Assembly: GCA_013399895.1 (NCBI GenBank)
Contig: VXBA01000387.1
Coordinates: 1,026,461-1,090,460 of the forward strand
Direction of reading: 5' to 3'
DNA: 64,000 nucleotides
Source of the DNA: Serilophus lunatus
Lineage: Eukaryota > Chordata > Aves > Passeriformes > Eurylaimidae
Part shown: one piece after another, positions 60,660-64,000 of the stretch
Layout of the letters: each line of letters opens with the position of its first letter
How positions within the stretch are numbered: position 1 is the first letter of the stretch
Notes under the pieces: model-generated
The model's input: only the letters and a program-made list of their open reading frames with translations
Told to the model about the DNA's origin: nothing
Database searches by the model: none
Program-made: the position numbers and the translations under genes

Positions 60660-61110
60660 AACATGACTGTTCGCTGCAGTATATTCTGCAGTGCCCTAAC
60701 CAGACAATCTTTAAAAACATCCCAGACTCGGGACGGCCTTCAGCCAATTCCCTTTATGATGTGATATGGCATCAACAGAGTGATCCATCAGCAATTCATA
60801 TCTGTGACCAAATGGGCTCTTTCCCTGGGGAGTGGCAGACGCAGGGAGATTAGCACCTGTCTTTCTTCTGTTTATCACTGGCAGGTGCTTAACTGAGGCC
60901 AGAATCGGCTCTACTATAGTGAACAAAGCTCCCAAAAGATAAGATGGATGTGCTGGGCCACTAAGCTAATGCTTGTTCAGGAAACAGCAAATGAGTCTGT
61001 TTATCAAAGGTGGCTTTGTGAGCTGATAGAAGGAACATGGTAATTCATTAATATGGGGAGTATTCAGAGTCGATGAACAGTTACTAGGAGAAATCCTTCT
61101 GCAGCACAAA
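60660..61110. promoter_or_regulatory. candidate element with GATA motifs and inverted E-boxes
   Basis: Unique DNA with AGCACCTG (60853-60860) and its exact reverse complement CAGGTGCT (60883-60890), a 22-bp-spaced inverted E-box pair of the SNAI/ZEB class. GATA-type cores occur at TTATC 60873-60877, AGATAAGA 60937-60944 (canonical) and TTATC 61001-61005, with a TCAAAGG TCF core at 61004-61010. No frame spans it convincingly. It is separated from the 60.2 kb block by only about 180 bp of less distinctive sequence and may be part of one larger module. Confidence 0.4.
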
Positions 61111-64000
61111 TGAAATCTACTGGTCCTGCAAAATCTGGGGACGTTGGTGACTACAACATCGGGAATAGGTTGGCACGAGCTCGGTCTGTTCAAACTAGAC
61201 TAATCCCTGACGGACACTGGGGCATAGCCTTGTCTGATCTGGAGGCAGTCTGGTCACATTCACGCAGCACCTGAGCTAACAAGTCTCCCCAGATGGCACT
61301 CCATGCAGCTGAACTCCATCGGCTATATAAAGCAAATAGTAAATCGGCATTTGCAAGTAGAACATCTAGTTTAACTATTGTAGGAGTCTCTTCAGCACTG
61401 AAGAACTCAGGTGTATGGAAGGCAAGAAAACAGGATGAGAATTTAGCCACAAGGCTTGTGGTTTCATGTGATCATGTAAAAGCTTGAACAGAATATTGTC
61501 ATTGCTATGTGAGTAAGAAATGAAAGAGAAAAAAATATTCCCATTCTTTCAGTTTTGCTGAAGTGTTATCTAGACATCTGTAGGAGCATGTTTCTTCTCT
61601 TTAAATTACTGAGCATATAGAAACAGGCTAGAACAAAGGTTGCATTTCTTCAGCCTGAAGCATGAGTTTAGAACTGTGATGCTGCTTCCTGCAACACTGA
61701 AGTCTTCAAGTTTTAAGAATTCAAAGACTTTGCAAAAAATATTAACTCGCAAACACTGAAAAACATGCCTGACATAAGAATGGAAATGTCTGTCAAAAAG
61801 TCTGACCCTTCATATACTGATGACTAACATTTTTGTAGAAAATGGGTAATCCTTTGGCATAGTAAAAGTAATTGTCATTTGTTCTTCTCAATTTAAGGAA
61901 AAATAGTTCCTTTGAATTACATAGTGAATTTGTTTAATGAAAATAAACCCTCTATTTATCTTTGTCTGTAATAAATTCATACATTATTAGAAAATCCCTT
62001 CTACAAGAAGACCCACTGAGCTATATCATCTCATTTTGAGAGATTTCCTGTTGGTGGAAAACAAAGCAGGCACCTGCAAGGGCCTAGTGCTCAAAAGGAT
62101 TTAAATAAATGCACACAGATAATTAGATTAGTTAACCTTGCAAATTAAAACAAGCACATTGCATTATCTCCAGTTTATCCTAAAAGAAAATATGAAGTTA
62201 CCTCAGATAAATAGTTTAATAAACACACTGAAGAGCTTATAACAAGCTACATAATGCTAAATCTTCTAAGCATGTGGGCCAATAGGATGAAAACCTACTT
62301 TTTGACTAGCTTCATTTTGGAGAATTGGCTACTATTTGTCTGGGACCAGGCAAACAGATTTAATTCACAAGCCATGCTTCCAGAGCAGTTTCAGCCTAAC
62401 ACCACTCAGGCAGTCTTAGCCGATGTGAAAAGAAAAGGTGGGCTACCTCACCACACTCAACTACTGCTCTGCAGTGGCTGCAAGAAAAAAACCTAAATAT
62501 TTAAGCTTTGTTAAGATGAAGTTAGGGAAGATGGAAGATAACCATGGTCACAAAATGTGACTTTATGACTCAGGCATCCACTTTCTTTTCATAAAGCAGT
62601 AATTGCAGTCGGCGTAAACCTCCTTATACAACCAGAAATTCAGGCACAGCTCACCAGTTACGCTACAAAGAAAACAGTTCAGACTGAGAGTTGTTCTAGC
62701 AGCTGGATAACAGCAGTTGGCCATTAGCATCAGTGTGTCAGCTTGGCTCATGATAGGTCACCTGCAAGCAGAGAAATTTTCCTTGTGTTCAGTAGCTTAA
62801 GTGTGCAGCACACAAGCTGCACCCACAACTGCCTGGCAAGTGTCAGTCTGCTGGAGATTGTCTGTGTGACCACCCGTGACCAGAGCTGGCCAGAAAATCA
62901 CCACTTCATTTAATGCACACTTCAAGGCTTTGAAGTGTATTTCTCTCCTGCGTAGAGAGAACTGATATTGTAGAAGAAATATCACTGCATGTTATACAAT
63001 GATTAGATGCAATTTAGGGGAGAGTTTTCTACCAGTCTCAGAGCAGGTTTACGTACTGGTTTGTAATCCCAGATGTCATCAAGATAAACAGAATATCTTA
63101 GTCAAACAACTGTATGAATCTGAGATATCACAATAAGAAATATGCTGAAAGCAATATTGTTCTAGAAGACATTTCAGTGCTTTCCAGGAGGAAAAAAAGT
63201 TTTTCTGCTTATTAGTCCATTGTCTCTACACATGAGATTTGAGAATGCCTTATGTTTAGAGCAAGAAAGGATGCAGTCACAATTTTAACAGTGAACTGGG
63301 GTGCAGTACAGATCCTGCATATGGGTAGCTCCTCCTCATATATACATGTATGGATAAATGCACGTACATATGAATGAGTCCCTCTGCAGCTGCAGAGAAC
63401 ACCATTTAAGCACCAGGAACAAACAGGTCTGTTGACTGCAACAATTTCTTTGTCCCAGGATTGATAACAAATCAAGATTGTGGAAGATTCAGAAACAGGA
63501 TGATTCTATATGAGGTTAGTTCAGAGATCTAGAGAGAAACAAGCTTGTGCCTCAAATAAAATAAATTAAGAAATTTAGGGTGAGCACTTGCTGGTATATC
63601 ACCTAATCTGACTTATTGTGCCATATGGGTCACAAAGGTTTTTAAATATATTGCAAACCCTAGCAGAAATTGATACCTACACAATTAGATTTTACAGAAT
63701 TAAATTGAAAACTGAATGGACACGGGCCTAAACTTGTTTTGCTTTGTTTAGGATACATTTAAGTTGCACACCAAGCATAAGCCGGAATCTTAGTTTTCTT
63801 TAGCCTTGTTTCTGCACACATAATGAAATCTCGAAGTCAAGGCTTGATTACCCATTGCCCTTGGTTACCAAATCATTCTGGTTAGCCTAGAAAACAAGCC
63901 CAAATTTGCATCTGCTACTCTGCAGATAAATCCCCTGGGTTAGCACAGGAGAAGGTCATGGCATTGGGATTGCATCCCTTAATGCCACAGGCTGTACGAT
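61111..64000. other. unique non-coding DNA to the window end
   Basis: No gene, young repeat or RNA gene is recognised. The first 350 bases (to about 61460) are also repeat-free and relatively GC-balanced. AT-rich homeodomain-core stretches lie at 62100-62170 and 63840-63900 (TTGATTACCC, TTGGTTACCAAATC) but are too weak to list separately. The overlapping frames at 61190-61487 on both strands lack motifs. Confidence 0.45.

Noticed and set aside
1..64000. CRISPR arrays, operons, tRNA or rRNA genes
   Set aside because: No regularly spaced repeats, no recognisable tRNA or rRNA sequence; the DNA is of vertebrate type.

Overview
The window is vertebrate nuclear DNA, almost certainly from a bird and most likely a draft assembly. 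It is AT-rich and CpG-poor. It carries the C-terminal coding end and 3' tail of CR1 LINEs, including the terminal GATTCTAT-type 8-mers, and avian-type endogenous retroviral LTR sequence. It lacks mammalian Alu, B1 or L1 elements. A 613-base run of N and one isolated N mark assembly gaps. Bird order and chromosome cannot be named from the sequence. All repeat family names here come from recalled consensus features, not from a search.

I find no supportable protein-coding gene, exon, tRNA, rRNA or CRISPR array. Every open frame I examined is short, lacks recognisable family motifs and behaves like chance ORFs in AT-rich DNA. The exception is a decayed stretch of CR1 ORF2 at 13.8-14.3 kb. The window is therefore best read as intergenic desert or the inside of one very large intron. 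There are no operons or gene-to-gene relationships to describe.

Layout: 0-12 kb is mostly unique AT-rich DNA. It holds a few very old repeat scraps (MIR/L3-like tails and a sauropsid dyad repeat near 4.2 kb), a CpG-enriched block at 6.2-6.9 kb and an 11-bp perfect hairpin at 9.06 kb. At 12.2-16.6 kb there is a GC-richer block, an A-rich low-complexity tract, and a repeat cluster: CR1, an old LTR fragment, and a second CR1 of a different subfamily. From 16.6 to 53.4 kb the DNA is mainly unique, with several AT-rich blocks that look like conserved non-coding elements (near 21.5, 29.7, 37, 42.7, 43.4, 48.9 and 50.9 kb). At 53,482-54,560 lies the youngest insertion, an LTR element with TG...CA ends and a 5-bp target duplication, whose interior is mostly missing in the gap. 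From 55 to 64 kb there are more candidate regulatory blocks (57.0-57.4, 60.1-60.5 and 60.7-61.1 kb) and a G-quadruplex-prone run at 59.65 kb.

The most plausible biology is a dispersed cis-regulatory landscape: homeodomain/POU-rich blocks, a perfect-consensus RFX X-box, clustered GATA and E-box motifs, and CTCF-like motifs, one of them inside the LTR. These are motif readings plus inference. Conservation could not be measured here. I did not find an obviously novel molecular system.
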